A DNA stretch of 64,000 nt from Microbacterium rhizosphaerae (GCF_034120055.1 NZ_CP139368.1:2418001-2482000); one strand, 5' to 3'. Shown: positions 43,316-52,715, numbered from the stretch's first letter. Translations and numbers: made by a program. Notes: generated by a model not told the origin, from the sequence alone.

Positions 43316-44224
43316 TCATGCTCCGGCCGGTGCGATGTGATGCAGCTTGTCGGGGCTCATCTGCCAGAGGAGCTGTAGGATGCCGTTCTCGGATGCGGTG
43401 ACCGTCACAGCGGTGGTGACGACGCCGTTCTCAGACAGCGTCGCCGCCGGCTGACCGTTGATCTCGACCCAGCCGACGGTCTTCCCCGTCCAGAAATGCC
43501 CGGAGAACGCGGCGACGAACTTCGCGACGCGCTCGCGCCCGCGCACCGGGACCCGTGCCGCGAGCTTCACGCCGTTGCCATCGGTGTAGCTGACCACGTC
43601 CGAGGCGAACAGGTCCTCCAGGGCGCCCACATCCCCGCTCTTGGCCGCCGTGAGGAACGTCTCCAGCAACCGTCGATGCTCGCTCGCGGGGACCTCGGTG
43701 CGTCTGCTCCCGGAGAGATGCTTGCGCGCTCTGCTCACCAGCTGGCGCGCCGCGGGCGCCGTCGACCGCACGATGACGGCGATCCGCTCGTACGGATAGT
43801 CCAGGGCTTCGCGAAGCACGTACGCGGCACGTTCGGTCGGTGTGAGCTTCTCGAGCAGGAGCAGCACCGCGAACTGCAGGGCCTCCCCGCGCTCTGCCCC
43901 GAGCAGTGGATCGTCCTCCGTGTTCACCGGCTCGGGCAGCCACGGACCGATATACGTCTCCCGGCGCGAGTGGGCCGACTTCGCCTCGTTGATGCAGAGC
44001 CGCGTGGTCACTGTCGTCAGAAACGCCGCCGGCTCCTTCACCGCCGACCGATCCGTGTGCTGCCACCGGATCCACGCCTCCTGCACGATGTCTTCGGCGT
44101 CTGCGACGGTGCCCAGCATCCGATAGGCGATGCCGAACAGTCGGCGCCGCTCGCCTGCGAACACCGCTGCCGCCGCGTCGAGATCCGCCCGATCGCCCAT
44201 CTCCCGGTCGTCCGTGTGTCTCAC
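43316..44224 (-). CDS. sigJ: ECF41/SigJ-type sigma factor with C-terminal SnoaL-like domain
   Basis: 302 aa. Region 2: RRRLFGIAYRMLGTVADAEDIVQEAWIRW (-10 recognition and core binding). Region 4: LTPTERAAYVLREALDYPYERIAVIV. The extra C-terminal domain of about 120 residues, with GVKLAARVPVRGRERVAKFV, is the SnoaL-like extension of ECF41/SigJ factors that modulates activity without an anti-sigma factor. Start may be GTG 44224 or ATG 44197; neither has a clear ribosome site. Confidence 0.9.
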   Translation of the reverse strand: MRHTDDREMGDRADLDAAAAVFAGERRRLFGIAYRMLGTVADAEDIVQEAWIRWQHTDRSAVKEPAAFLTTVTTRLCINEAKSAHSRRETYIGPWLPEPVNTEDDPLLGAERGEALQFAVLLLLEKLTPTERAAYVLREALDYPYERIAVIVRSTAPAARQLVSRARKHLSGSRRTEVPASEHRRLLETFLTAAKSGDVGALEDLFASDVVSYTDGNGVKLAARVPVRGRERVAKFVAAFSGHFWTGKTVGWVEINGQPAATLSENGVVTTAVTVTASENGILQLLWQMSPDKLHHIAPAGA

Positions 44225-44422
44225 CCTTCGCCGGACCGATTCTGTCTCGCGCCGTCGTTCTTCGCAGCGCCCTACTCATCTTGACCGGATCGCCCTTCCG
44301 GATGTGACGTGCACCGCGGATCTTCCGCGCGATCGCACCGCCGAACTCTCCGGTGGGTCTCCCCGGCACCGGCTGGGGAGACCGGTTTGCGTCAGCGTGA
44401 TCAAGCAGGAGACGATCTGGGG

Positions 44423-44971
44423 ATGCCCGTGCACGATCTGCTCGCCAGCCTCGAGGAACTGCCGGCAAGCGATCTGCGGGACTCGTACATCCGCTGGGTC
44501 CGCACCGAAGGTGACACGGCGCTGCGTCGCGAGGGTGGGCCCGAGCACGTGACCGCATCCTGCCTCGTGTTCTCGCCGGAGTTCGACCGGGTCCTGCTCT
44601 GCTTCCACCGCAAGGGCCAGTTCTGGCTGCAGTTCGGCGGCCACATCGAGCCGGCCGACGCATCGGTGGCCGACGCGGCGCAGCGGGAGGCTCGGGAAGA
44701 GTCCGGCATAGCCGACCTCACGCTGCTCTCCCCTGCCATCGTCGATCTGGATCGCCACGACCTGCACGCGGGATTCTCCTGCGCCGCGCACTGGGACGTC
44801 GTGTACGCCGCCGTGGTACCCGCCGACGCCCATCTCACCGTGAGCGAGGAGAGCGAGGATGTCCGCTGGTTCCCGCTCGATGAGCTTCCCGAGAATGTGC
44901 CGCCGGGCTGGCGGTTGCGGGTACGGCAGGCTGCGCGCGAGGCGTCCTCGCGACAGCTTCGCCACAGCTGA
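44423..44971 (+). CDS. Nudix hydrolase
   Basis: 182 aa. The Nudix box is GGHIEPADASVADAAQREAREESGI (read as G-x5-E-x7-R-E-x2-E-E-x-G; written in part). ATG 44423 follows AGGAGA. Hydrolyses a nucleoside diphosphate-linked substrate; specificity unknown. Its stop abuts the stop of the convergent YdcF-like gene with no spacer. Confidence 0.88.
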   Translation: MPVHDLLASLEELPASDLRDSYIRWVRTEGDTALRREGGPEHVTASCLVFSPEFDRVLLCFHRKGQFWLQFGGHIEPADASVADAAQREAREESGIADLTLLSPAIVDLDRHDLHAGFSCAAHWDVVYAAVVPADAHLTVSEESEDVRWFPLDELPENVPPGWRLRVRQAAREASSRQLRHS

Positions 44972-45547
44972 CTATGACGCGCAGGGCTCGAATATCGCGG
45001 GGACCATGGCCGCCGTCTGGTACGCGAATTCATACAGCCACCCGAGGATCGATCGGTGGGAGTCGTCTGCGACGAACTGCGCGCGGCCACCGAAGCACCG
45101 AGCGAAGATGAGGCGGGCGCGGAGGATGTGCGGTGCTTGGGTGACGACCACCACCGTGCTGAGCTGGCCGCGGTCGTACATCTCCTGCGCGTACGCCGCT
45201 TCCCCCCTCGTGGTGAACGGCGACGGGACGAAGCACGCGACGTCGATGCCTGGAGGCGGCGCGGGGCAGTACACGAGCTTTCCGGACGACGGCACGCGGT
45301 CGCTCGGAATCGAGACGATGACTTTGTCGGACACGCCCGCCTCCGCCAGGCGGTAGGCGGTGCGGATGCGGGGCTCCAGGGGCGGGCCGAGAACAAGAAT
45401 CGCGTCGGCTTTCACGGGCGAGTCAGTCGCAGGGGTCACGTACAGCGCGACGCACACCGCTGCGAGCAGCGCCGCGACGGCCGCAGCCCCGGCAGCGAAC
45501 CTGACCCACAGCGATACGCGTCGACCTTGCTTTCGCGCATCACCCAC
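44972..45547 (-). CDS. YdcF/DUF218-like membrane-anchored protein
   Basis: 191 aa. A membrane anchor near residues 10-35 (VRFAAGAAAVAALLAAVCVALYV) leads to a DUF218 domain: DAILVLGPPLEPRIRTAYRLAEAG, SPFTTRGEAAYAQEMYD and TVVVVTQAPHILRARLIFARCF. The usual SxxxxxEA motif reads TTRGEAAYA. GTG 45547 is used because TGGTGGAAG precedes it; the open frame extends upstream. DUF218 proteins may handle envelope precursors such as vancomycin-resistance SanA. Confidence 0.75.
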   Translation of the reverse strand: MGDARKQGRRVSLWVRFAAGAAAVAALLAAVCVALYVTPATDSPVKADAILVLGPPLEPRIRTAYRLAEAGVSDKVIVSIPSDRVPSSGKLVYCPAPPPGIDVACFVPSPFTTRGEAAYAQEMYDRGQLSTVVVVTQAPHILRARLIFARCFGGRAQFVADDSHRSILGWLYEFAYQTAAMVPAIFEPCAS

Positions 45548-45686
45548 GGTCTTCCACCATAGGCGCCTCGGGTTCCGGCGCCCTCGCATCAGCAGTCGCG
45601 AGCCGATATCTACCGTCGACGGATAACACCGGTGTGGCCGGAGGCTGCTGGCGCGGCCCCCGGCCATCTCGCCCGCTCGTCGGCGC

Positions 45687-46754
45687 CTAGCCCTTCATAG
45701 CGGGCTGGAGCAGGCCCAGCAGGCCGTCCGACTCCCCGTTCGGCCCCGCGCTGAACCACACGGACTCGGTGCCACCGGCAACCTGGGTGCCGACGATGAG
45801 GCCCCAGAGGCCGTCGATGACCAGCGGTCCGCCAGACGTGCCGCGGAGAAGTCCGAGGACCGCCCCGGTCTGCGGGTCGAACACGTGGATGCGCCCGTCG
45901 CCGAAGTTCCCGACGAGCAGGTCGCCGCCGAACTGGCCGAAGCTCGCGGGTGCGAGCGTCATGCCCCACGGCGAGTTGAGCACGCCGTGGGTCGCGAACC
46001 GCTTCACGAAGTCGCCGCCCGTCGTGTAGACGTCGATGAATCCGTGGGCCGGCCCCGCGACGTCGTCGTGCAACGTCGCATCCTGCTTGGCGTACGTCAC
46101 GAACACCTGGCCGTTGATCTCAGCCACGTTGAAGGGCGCGTAGCCGGCGGGCAGGTTCGGGTCGTGGAACATCGACGGCGTCGACACGAGGGTCCACGAC
46201 GAGTTCCATGCGTCGATCCGGTTGGCGCGGAAGTTCGTCGCGAGCAGCAGCGGTCCGGTCGGGCTCTGCACCAGCGCCAGGCCTTTGAAGACCGAGTCGG
46301 GCATCTGCCCGCCGACCTGTGTGGCTGCGGCGCCTCCGGCCCATGCGGAGATGAAGCCGTCCTCGCCGGCGAAGATGAACCGTGCCGGTGTGGTGGTCCC
46401 CGGGACGTCGAACCCCGATCCGCTGTTGTTGAACACCTGGCCGGTCGGGGCTCCGCCCGGGATGGCGACCGAGAGCACCTTGGTCACCGGGCTGCCGGCG
46501 ATGTCCGTCCGGTAGAGCGTCGTCTGATCGGATCCGTTGTCCGAGACCCAGACGGGCGTGTTGGGCCCGTGCGACAGGCCCCACGCGTTCACGAGCGCCG
46601 GATCCGTGAGCGCCGCGACCCCCGGTTGGTTCGACACGAGGTTGATCTGCTGAAATGTGCCGGTTCCGGCCGCGTTCGCCGGTCCGGCGGCCGCCACGGC
46701 CAGTGCCAGCGCTAGGCTCGCGGCTCCCCCGACGATGGTTCCTTTGGCAACCAT
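45687..46754 (-). CDS. TIGR03118-family secreted protein
   Basis: 355 aa. Signal peptide about 1-28 (TIVGGAASLALALAVAAAG, ending ANAAGTG). Mature part is a beta-propeller-like protein: FQQINLVSNQPGVAALTDPALVNAWGLSH, GFDVPGTTTPARFIFAGEDGFISAW, NSPWGMTLAP and LLVGNFGDGRIHVFD, the TIGR03118 pattern (NHL-like). GAGGAGG precedes the ATG at 46754. Function unknown. On the far side of the box at 46861, CAGCAT at 21 bp could give it a box-driven promoter. Confidence 0.88.
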   Translation of the reverse strand: MVAKGTIVGGAASLALALAVAAAGPANAAGTGTFQQINLVSNQPGVAALTDPALVNAWGLSHGPNTPVWVSDNGSDQTTLYRTDIAGSPVTKVLSVAIPGGAPTGQVFNNSGSGFDVPGTTTPARFIFAGEDGFISAWAGGAAATQVGGQMPDSVFKGLALVQSPTGPLLLATNFRANRIDAWNSSWTLVSTPSMFHDPNLPAGYAPFNVAEINGQVFVTYAKQDATLHDDVAGPAHGFIDVYTTGGDFVKRFATHGVLNSPWGMTLAPASFGQFGGDLLVGNFGDGRIHVFDPQTGAVLGLLRGTSGGPLVIDGLWGLIVGTQVAGGTESVWFSAGPNGESDGLLGLLQPAMKG

Positions 46755-46860
46755 GACATGTGCCTCCTCAAGGTTCGGCCTGCAACGGCGCAGACCCGTC
46801 CTCACACACACGAGGTGGACGCCGCCAGGGTTCATGCTGTGGTGGTTCTTCGGCGAACGC

Positions 46861-46903
46861 GGGACCTTCGCCCCTGTCGGTCGGTCGGCTGACTCGAAAG
46901 ACT
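46861..46903 (+). promoter_or_regulatory. DosR-like box shared by a divergent pair
   Basis: Box GGGACCTTCGCCCC (46861-46874), 23 bp, AAGACT (46898-46903) toward the plus-strand membrane gene at 46964. On the minus strand CAGCAT (46834-46839) lies 21 bp from the box, toward the TIGR03118 gene. Confidence 0.55.
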
Positions 46904-46963
46904 CGGCATGAGTACACGCGCCATCGCGTGCTCATCAGCCGGGTTGATGGAGGAGGCGAGACG

Positions 46964-47440
46964 ATGTCGGCGAACCTGCAGACGACGCCCGAGCTGCCGG
47001 CGACTCGTCGCAGACCGAGCACGGCAGCCCGACGGTTCGGGTATCTGATCGCCATCCTCGTCAACGCTGCGATCCTGTATCTCATCAACGTGGAGCCGAG
47101 TTGGCGCGTGGTGCCATTCCTCACATCCGCGACTGTCGCGGTCCTTCCGTGGATCAATGGATCGATCATCGTCGGCATGGCGGCGAATCTGGTCTACCTC
47201 TTCACCGATCAGCGATGGGTGAGGGCGGCCGGCGACCTGGCGACAACGGCAGTCGGCCTTGCGGCGATGTTCCAGCTGTGGATCGTCTTCCCCTTCGAAT
47301 TCCATCCGGCAGCGCCCTGGACACTTCTGACCCGCATCCTCATCACCCTCGCGATCGCCGGATCTGCCATCGCCATCGTCGTTCAGCTCATCCGATTCGT
47401 GCAGGTACTGGCCCGCCCGCCACGACACGATGGAACCTGA
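46964..47440 (+). CDS. four-helix membrane protein of unknown function
   Basis: 158 aa. Four hydrophobic segments: FGYLIAILVNAAILYLINV, TVAVLPWINGSIIVGMAANLVYLFT, LATTAVGLAAMFQLWIVFPFEF and ILITLAIAGSAIAIVVQLIRFV. GGAGGAGGCGAG precedes the ATG. I cannot place the family. Its box makes it a likely outlying member of the dormancy-type regulon. Confidence 0.82.
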   Translation: MSANLQTTPELPATRRRPSTAARRFGYLIAILVNAAILYLINVEPSWRVVPFLTSATVAVLPWINGSIIVGMAANLVYLFTDQRWVRAAGDLATTAVGLAAMFQLWIVFPFEFHPAAPWTLLTRILITLAIAGSAIAIVVQLIRFVQVLARPPRHDGT

Positions 47441-47511
47441 ATTCCGGACACCGATGGCAACGGCGTGGTGCTGCGCGGGCGTTCAGCCACCGAAGTGGGT
47501 GTGGATGATGA

Positions 47512-49548
47512 ATGTCCGGGGGTCTCGTTACCGTCAGCTCCGTGGCAGTAAGTGACGCGCTCGCCGGGCTGGACCCCGCACAGCTCGAGGCGGTCGAGCA
47601 CGGCGATGGGCCGCTGGTGGTCGCGGCAGGGGCGGGCACGGGCAAGACGCGCGTGCTCACCGCGCGGGTTGCGCGGCTGCTCGAGGCAGGGGTGCCCCCT
47701 GAACGGATCCTGCTGCTGACGTTCACGCGGCGCGCGGCATCCGCGATGCTCTCTCGCGCCGCGGTCATGTGCGGCGACGCGCAGGCGGCACAGCGCATCG
47801 CCGGCGGCACGTTCCATGCGGTCGCGCACCGCATCGTCGCGGAGCACGCACAGCATCTGGGGCTGGCGGACGTGACGGTCATCGATCCCGACGACGTCAT
47901 CGACCTGATCGACCTGCTGCGTGCGGAGCACGGGCTCGACGGCACCGAGGTGCGGCTGCCCACGACGCGCACCATCGCCGACATCGCCTCCCGCGCGATC
48001 AACACCGCGACGCCGGCCCGCGCGGTCATCGAAGAGCAGTTTCCCTGGGCGCTGGAACAGGCCGATGCGATCGCCGGTCTGTTGCGCCACTACCGCGCCC
48101 GCAAGCGCGAGCGCGGCCTGCTCGATCTGGATGATCTGCTCATCGCCTGGCGGGCGCTGGTCGCTGACCCCGATGTGGGAGCGCGGCTGCGCGCGCGCTG
48201 GGACTGGGTGCTCGTCGACGAGTACCAGGACGTCAACCAGCTTCAGGTCGACATCGTGCGCGGGCTCAGTCCCGACGGCCGCGGGCTCACGGTCGTCGGC
48301 GACGACGCACAGGCGATCTACGCGTTCCGAGGGGCGAGCGCCGGCCACCTGCTCGAACTCGTCGAGGCCTACCCCGATGCCACGCTCGTGCGTCTCGAAC
48401 GCAATTTCCGTTCCACGCAGCAGATCCTCGACCTCGCGAACCAGGTGCGCCCGGGCGAACTGAGGCTGCGGCTCGTCGCCGACCGTCCGCAGCCGGGCGC
48501 CCGACCGACGCTGGTGACCTGCCGGAATGCAGACGACGAGGCGCGCACGATCGCGGACCGCATCCTCGCCGCACACGTCGATGGCACGCCACTGCGTTCG
48601 CAGGCCGTGCTGATGCGCACCGGATCCCACAGCGCGCAGCTGGAGGTCGAGCTCAAGGTGCGGGGGATCCCGTTCCACAAGTTCGGCGGGATCGGCTACC
48701 TGGAGACGTCGCATGTGCGCGACCTGCTGGCGAGCTTCCGAGTGGTGCTCAATGCGGCAGACGAGGTGTCCTGGTACCGCCTGCTCACCCGGCACCGCGC
48801 GATCGGCAAAGCGAGTGCGCGCGCACTCGCAGGGATCCTCGCGGACGGGGGCATCGATCGCGCGGCCGACGCGGTCGCGGCGGCACCCGCGAAGGGGCGC
48901 ACCCTACTTGCCTCGACCTTGTCGCTGCTCGGCGCCGTCGACTCCACGACCGTCGTGCCGGAGCTGGTCGAGGCGTGCCGAGGCGCGGTGGATCCGCTGC
49001 TGCGCGCGTACTACCCGGATTGGCAGCGTCGGGTGACCGAGGTCGACGGCATCGCGCAGGCGGCCGCTCGACAGAGCGATCTCCGCACGTTCGTCAGCGA
49101 GCAGGCGATCGACCCGGTGAACGTCGCCGGCGACTGGGCGAAACAGCCACATCTCGACGAGGACTGGCTGACCCTCTCCACGATCCACTCCGCGAAGGGC
49201 CTGGAGTGGGACACGGTGCACCTCCTGCGCGCGAACGACGGCGCGATGCCCTCCGACATGGCTCTCACCTCGTCCGTCGGCCTCGCCGAGGAGGAGCGCC
49301 TCTTCTACGTCGCGCTCACCCGGGCGCGCGACGTCGTCGACGTGTACGTGCCCGCGCAGCTGCCCACGCATCCCTCAGCGTTCATGGCGAAGCATGTCGC
49401 CGCCAAGCCCAGCAGGTTCCTGACCGAGCCCGCACGCGCTCTCATGGAGTCGGTCAGCACGGCGGCCGTCACGTCCGGGCCTGCGATCACCCGGGCTGTC
49501 GGGGCGCCGCGCGTGCGCACGGATGCGTTCGACGAACTCTTCGCCTGA
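47512..49548 (+). CDS. UvrD/Rep-type superfamily 1 DNA helicase
   Basis: 678 aa. All helicase motifs are present: Walker A VAAGAGTGKTRVLTARVA, LLLTFTRRAASAML, GTFHAVAHRIV, Walker B VLVDEYQDVNQLQ, VVGDDAQAIYAFRGA, LERNFRSTQQIL, LSTIHSAKGLEWDTVHLL and EEERLFYVALTRARDV. A 3-to-5-prime helicase in repair, similar to actinobacterial UvrD2 but without a C-terminal HRDC domain. The start is unclear: ATG 47512 or a GTG a little downstream; neither has a good ribosome site. Confidence 0.92.
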   Translation: MSGGLVTVSSVAVSDALAGLDPAQLEAVEHGDGPLVVAAGAGTGKTRVLTARVARLLEAGVPPERILLLTFTRRAASAMLSRAAVMCGDAQAAQRIAGGTFHAVAHRIVAEHAQHLGLADVTVIDPDDVIDLIDLLRAEHGLDGTEVRLPTTRTIADIASRAINTATPARAVIEEQFPWALEQADAIAGLLRHYRARKRERGLLDLDDLLIAWRALVADPDVGARLRARWDWVLVDEYQDVNQLQVDIVRGLSPDGRGLTVVGDDAQAIYAFRGASAGHLLELVEAYPDATLVRLERNFRSTQQILDLANQVRPGELRLRLVADRPQPGARPTLVTCRNADDEARTIADRILAAHVDGTPLRSQAVLMRTGSHSAQLEVELKVRGIPFHKFGGIGYLETSHVRDLLASFRVVLNAADEVSWYRLLTRHRAIGKASARALAGILADGGIDRAADAVAAAPAKGRTLLASTLSLLGAVDSTTVVPELVEACRGAVDPLLRAYYPDWQRRVTEVDGIAQAAARQSDLRTFVSEQAIDPVNVAGDWAKQPHLDEDWLTLSTIHSAKGLEWDTVHLLRANDGAMPSDMALTSSVGLAEEERLFYVALTRARDVVDVYVPAQLPTHPSAFMAKHVAAKPSRFLTEPARALMESVSTAAVTSGPAITRAVGAPRVRTDAFDELFA

Positions 49549-49621
49549 CCTGCACACGCCGGCTGCCGGACCGGAACCACGGTCACAGCTGGGTGTGATC
49601 GGGGGCGCGTACGTTGGCGGC

Positions 49622-50545
49622 ATGGTCGGCGGATTGGTCTCGTTGTCGCCGCTGCAGGCGCTCGGGATTCCGGTCGCCCTGCTCGGATCGGTGTTCCTGG
49701 CTTTCGGGGCCCAGTTCCAGCAGCGCGGCGTGGCCAGAGTCGACGCCGACAGCCGAGCCGACGCGAAGACGGGGCTCGGTGTGGGTCACCTGCTGGCGTT
49801 GGCCCGCCGGCCCGCGTGGCTCGTGGGAACGCTGATACTCGCCGGCGCCATCGTGCTGCAACTCCTCAGCCTGCTTCTCGCCCCGCTGACCGTCGTGCAG
49901 CCCCTGGGTGCGCTCGCACTCGTGATCACGGCCCTTCTCAACGCGCGCGCGACCAGGACGCGCCTCAGCAACTCGGCGATCCGCGCCATCCTCCTCTGCG
50001 TCGGCGGCATCGGCGTCTTCGTCGCGGTCGCCGCATACACAACGACCTCGATCCCGATCCAGACCGAGCAGCTCGTGATCGTGCTGATCATCCTCGCCTG
50101 CGTTCTCGCCATCCTCGCTGCAGGCTTCGTCCTCTTCCGTCGACGCTCGCCGACCGTCTACTACATCATCGCCGGAGGCATTCTCTTCGGGTTCGTGGCC
50201 ACGCTCGCGAAGGTCGTCATCGACCGCGTCCAGACCATCGTCATGCACGGTTTCGCACTCGCGCCCGGTGACGGCCTGACCGTTCTCGCCGTCCTTGCGA
50301 TCATCGTCGCGGCCCTCGCCGGCTCCTACCTGGTCCAGACCGCCTACTCGAGCGGATCTGCCGCCCTGGTCGTCGCCGGTCTCACGGTCATCGACCCCAT
50401 GGTCGGCGTCACGATCGGCATCGTCGTTCTCGGCGAGGCGGTCGCCGCGCCCTCGTGGGTCGGGATCGTCTTCGTGCTCGCCGGCGCGGTCGCCGTCCTG
50501 GGCGTGTTCCGTCTTGCCCGGCTGAAGGAATCAGCACCCGCGTGA
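49622..50545 (+). CDS. DMT/NIPA-like multi-helix membrane transporter, leaderless
   Basis: 307 aa, about nine membrane helices from GIPVALLGSVFLAFGAQFQQRGVA to IVFVLAGAVAVLGVFRLA. Two repeated halves (LTVVQPLGALALVITALLNA and LTVIDPMVGVTIGIVVLGEA) are typical of the DMT superfamily / magnesium-transporter NIPA group. The start at 49622 is set by TACGTT at 49610-49615, 6 nt before the ATG, with no Shine-Dalgarno. Substrate unknown. A strong terminator follows. Confidence 0.8.
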   Translation: MVGGLVSLSPLQALGIPVALLGSVFLAFGAQFQQRGVARVDADSRADAKTGLGVGHLLALARRPAWLVGTLILAGAIVLQLLSLLLAPLTVVQPLGALALVITALLNARATRTRLSNSAIRAILLCVGGIGVFVAVAAYTTTSIPIQTEQLVIVLIILACVLAILAAGFVLFRRRSPTVYYIIAGGILFGFVATLAKVVIDRVQTIVMHGFALAPGDGLTVLAVLAIIVAALAGSYLVQTAYSSGSAALVVAGLTVIDPMVGVTIGIVVLGEAVAAPSWVGIVFVLAGAVAVLGVFRLARLKESAPA

Positions 50546-50562
50546 CCCCGTGTAAGCCCCCA

Positions 50563-50600
50563 TGCACCCCGCCGCCGTGTGGATGCGGCGGCGGGGTGCA
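50563..50600. terminator. strong 15-bp hairpin terminator
   Basis: TGCACCCCGCCGCCG (50563-50577) pairs perfectly with CGGCGGCGGGGTGCA (50586-50600) around an 8-nt loop, between the DMT gene and the convergent histidine kinase gene. Confidence 0.88.
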
Positions 50601-50722
50601 GGCGTTGCACCGGCGAGGGATGCCGGGCCACGGTCATCCACGCCCCGGGACGCGCATCCGCTGTCAGGGCGGCGGGTCTTGCGGTGGAGGCGCACGACCG
50701 CGGGCCGCTCTCGTGAGCCGGC

Positions 50723-51946
50723 TCAGCGCGGCTGATCGGTCGAGGCATGAACACCGCTTCGGACCGCGGCCGGCTGCCGACTTCTCGGGAATGTCACGGT
50801 GATGTCCAGTCCCCCTGTCGGGGGTGCCACCGTTTCGACGGTCGCGGCGTGCGCGTGGGCGATCGACTGCACGATGCTCAGCCCCAGGCCGAAGCCGTCA
50901 CCGGTCCGATCATCGAGCCGCGTGAAGGGTTCGAACAGCCGGGCGACCTCCCCGGGCGGCACCGGCGGTCCGCTGTTGACGACCCGCAGCATCACGTGCA
51001 TCTCGTCCTCCGCGACGGAGACCCGGACAGTGCCGCCGCGTTCGTTGTAGCGGACGGCATTGTCCACGAGGTTTGCGACGAGGCGCCCGAGCAGGCTCGG
51101 ATCGCCGTCGACCTCACCGGGCGCCGTCGCCACCGCGATCGTCATGTCTTCGGCACGAATCCGCTCCACCGCCATGCGCACGATATCGCCGAGCGCGACC
51201 GGCCCGGCGCTGTGCACGATGGCGTCGCTGCGGGCGAGGGTCAGAAGCGCGTCGATCAACGCGTCCGCTCGATCGGTCTCATCGCGCACGTCCTCTCCCA
51301 TCCGTCGGAGCTCGCCGATCGAGGGCGACGTCCTGGCCAGGACAACGTCCACCGCGGTGCGGATGACGGTCAGCGGGGTGCGGAGCTCATGGCTGGCATT
51401 GGCGATGAAGCGCCTCTGCGAGACGAATGCCGCTTGCAGCCGATCGAGCATGCCGTCGAAGGTGTCAGCGAGCTCCCGCAGCTCGTCGTGCGGACCGTCA
51501 AGAGCGAGCCGGGCGGAAAGGTCCCCCTCCCCCGCAGCCCGAGCTGCATCCGTGATCCGCTTCACCGGTCGGAGGATGCGCCCCGCCACCACCCATCCGA
51601 TCACGCCGGACAGGAGAGTCAGCACAGCAAGTGCGATCAGCGCATCCACCGCGAGCGTCTGCAGCATGGCGCCGCGCTGCACGGCGGCGAACGCGGCGGA
51701 GCTGTGCGAGAGGAGCACCGCGCACTTCTCGCGGAGATTCGCGTCGACGGGAACGCCCGTGGTGCCGAGATTGGTGCACGTCTTGAGCAGCTTCTCGTAG
51801 TCGGGCGGAACGCTGATGTCGGATGCATGAACGTTCGCGGAGACGAGGAGATACGTGAGCCCGACCAGGGCGGCGCCCGCGACGGCGAACAGGCCCATGA
51901 ACAGGAGCGCCAGCCGCGCGCGGGCTGTCGAGAACAACCGTCTCAC
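50723..51946 (-). CDS. sensor histidine kinase of the export operon
   Basis: 407 aa. First helix LALLFMGLFAVAGAALVGLTYLL, an external sensor loop of about 80 residues with two cysteines (LLKTCTNLG and REKCAVLL) that may form a disulphide, second helix VDALIALAVLTLLSGVIGWVVAG, HAMP, phospho-His in ANASHELRTPLTVI, then NLVDNAVRYNERG and DGFGLGLSIV. GTG 51946 overlaps the regulator stop (GTGA). Faces the lipoprotein/MacB-like operon, which it likely controls. Confidence 0.92.
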   Translation of the reverse strand: MRRLFSTARARLALLFMGLFAVAGAALVGLTYLLVSANVHASDISVPPDYEKLLKTCTNLGTTGVPVDANLREKCAVLLSHSSAAFAAVQRGAMLQTLAVDALIALAVLTLLSGVIGWVVAGRILRPVKRITDAARAAGEGDLSARLALDGPHDELRELADTFDGMLDRLQAAFVSQRRFIANASHELRTPLTVIRTAVDVVLARTSPSIGELRRMGEDVRDETDRADALIDALLTLARSDAIVHSAGPVALGDIVRMAVERIRAEDMTIAVATAPGEVDGDPSLLGRLVANLVDNAVRYNERGGTVRVSVAEDEMHVMLRVVNSGPPVPPGEVARLFEPFTRLDDRTGDGFGLGLSIVQSIAHAHAATVETVAPPTGGLDITVTFPRSRQPAAVRSGVHASTDQPR

Positions 51947-52593
51947 AGCCGGTACCCCGCCCCCACGACCGTCTCGATCACCGGGGGATCCCCGAGCTTC
52001 TTGCGAAGCCGCGCGAGCGTCACCGCGACGGTGTTGCTGAACGGATCCGCGTTGACGTCCCACACATGCTCGAGCAGCTCTTCGGCGCTCACCACGGCGC
52101 CGTCCGCGGCGGCCAGGCACTCCAGCACGCCGAACTCCTTCAGCGTGAGCGGCAGTGGACGCCCCGCGCGCGTGCAGCGCATCCGCGGCCGGTCGATCAC
52201 GAGATCCCCGCGCCGGATGACCGCAGCTTTCGAGGGCTCACGGCGACCGAGCGCGCGGATGCGGGCGACCAGCTCTTCGAAGGCGAACGGCTTGCCGAGG
52301 TAGTCGTCGGCGCCGAGTTCCAACCCGTCCACTCGATCGGCGACATCGGCTGCGGCCGTGAGCATGATGATGCGCACCGGATCCTCCCGGCTGGCGAGCT
52401 CGCGGCACACCCTGTCTCCATGCACGACGGGCAGGTCGCGGTCGAGCACGACGACGTCATAGTCGACCTCCTCGGTCTGCTCGAGGGCGCGGGCGCCGTC
52501 GTAGACGACATCGGCGGCGAAGCCCGCATCAGTCAGGCCCTCGGCGATCAGGTGAGCCAATTGCCGATGGTCCTCTACAACGAGAACGCGCAT
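51943..52593 (-). CDS. OmpR-family response regulator
   Basis: 216 aa. Receiver domain opening VLVVEDHRQLAHLIAEGL, phosphorylated Asp in YDVVVLDRDLPVVHG, Lys in LGKPFAFEELVARIRAL, then a winged-helix effector domain: PLTLKEFGVLECLAAADGAVVSAEELLEHVW to TVAVTLARLRKKLG and the terminal VGAGYRL (read in parts). GACAAT 6 nt before the ATG at 52593 fits a leaderless start. Couples to the kinase by GTGA overlap. Confidence 0.93.
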   Translation of the reverse strand: MRVLVVEDHRQLAHLIAEGLTDAGFAADVVYDGARALEQTEEVDYDVVVLDRDLPVVHGDRVCRELASREDPVRIIMLTAAADVADRVDGLELGADDYLGKPFAFEELVARIRALGRREPSKAAVIRRGDLVIDRPRMRCTRAGRPLPLTLKEFGVLECLAAADGAVVSAEELLEHVWDVNADPFSNTVAVTLARLRKKLGDPPVIETVVGAGYRL

Positions 52594-52653
52594 GAACTCA
52601 TTGTCGCGGCGACGGGATGACGCGGGCATAACACGCCGCGTTCGGCTCGTGTC

Positions 52654-52714
52654 ATCCACCTCCGGATACAACGGGTTCATCGCCCCACGAGGGGCCGACA
52701 TTCCGGAGGTGGAT
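52654..52714 (+). promoter_or_regulatory. 12-bp inverted repeat enclosing the Shine-Dalgarno of the lipoprotein gene
   Basis: ATCCACCTCCGG (52654-52665) is the exact complement of CCGGAGGTGGAT (52703-52714), 1 nt before the ATG at 52716. The loop of 37 nt contains a further CCCC/GGGG stem (52684-52695). In RNA the ribosome site GGAGG would be fully paired. In DNA it could instead be an operator for the divergent regulator. Confidence 0.65.
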
Positions 52715-52715
52715 C

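Noticed and set aside
51943..52593. Candidate DosR for the regulon
   Set aside because: The regulator is OmpR-type (winged helix), paired by overlap with its own kinase and facing an ABC operon; DosR is NarL/FixJ-type.
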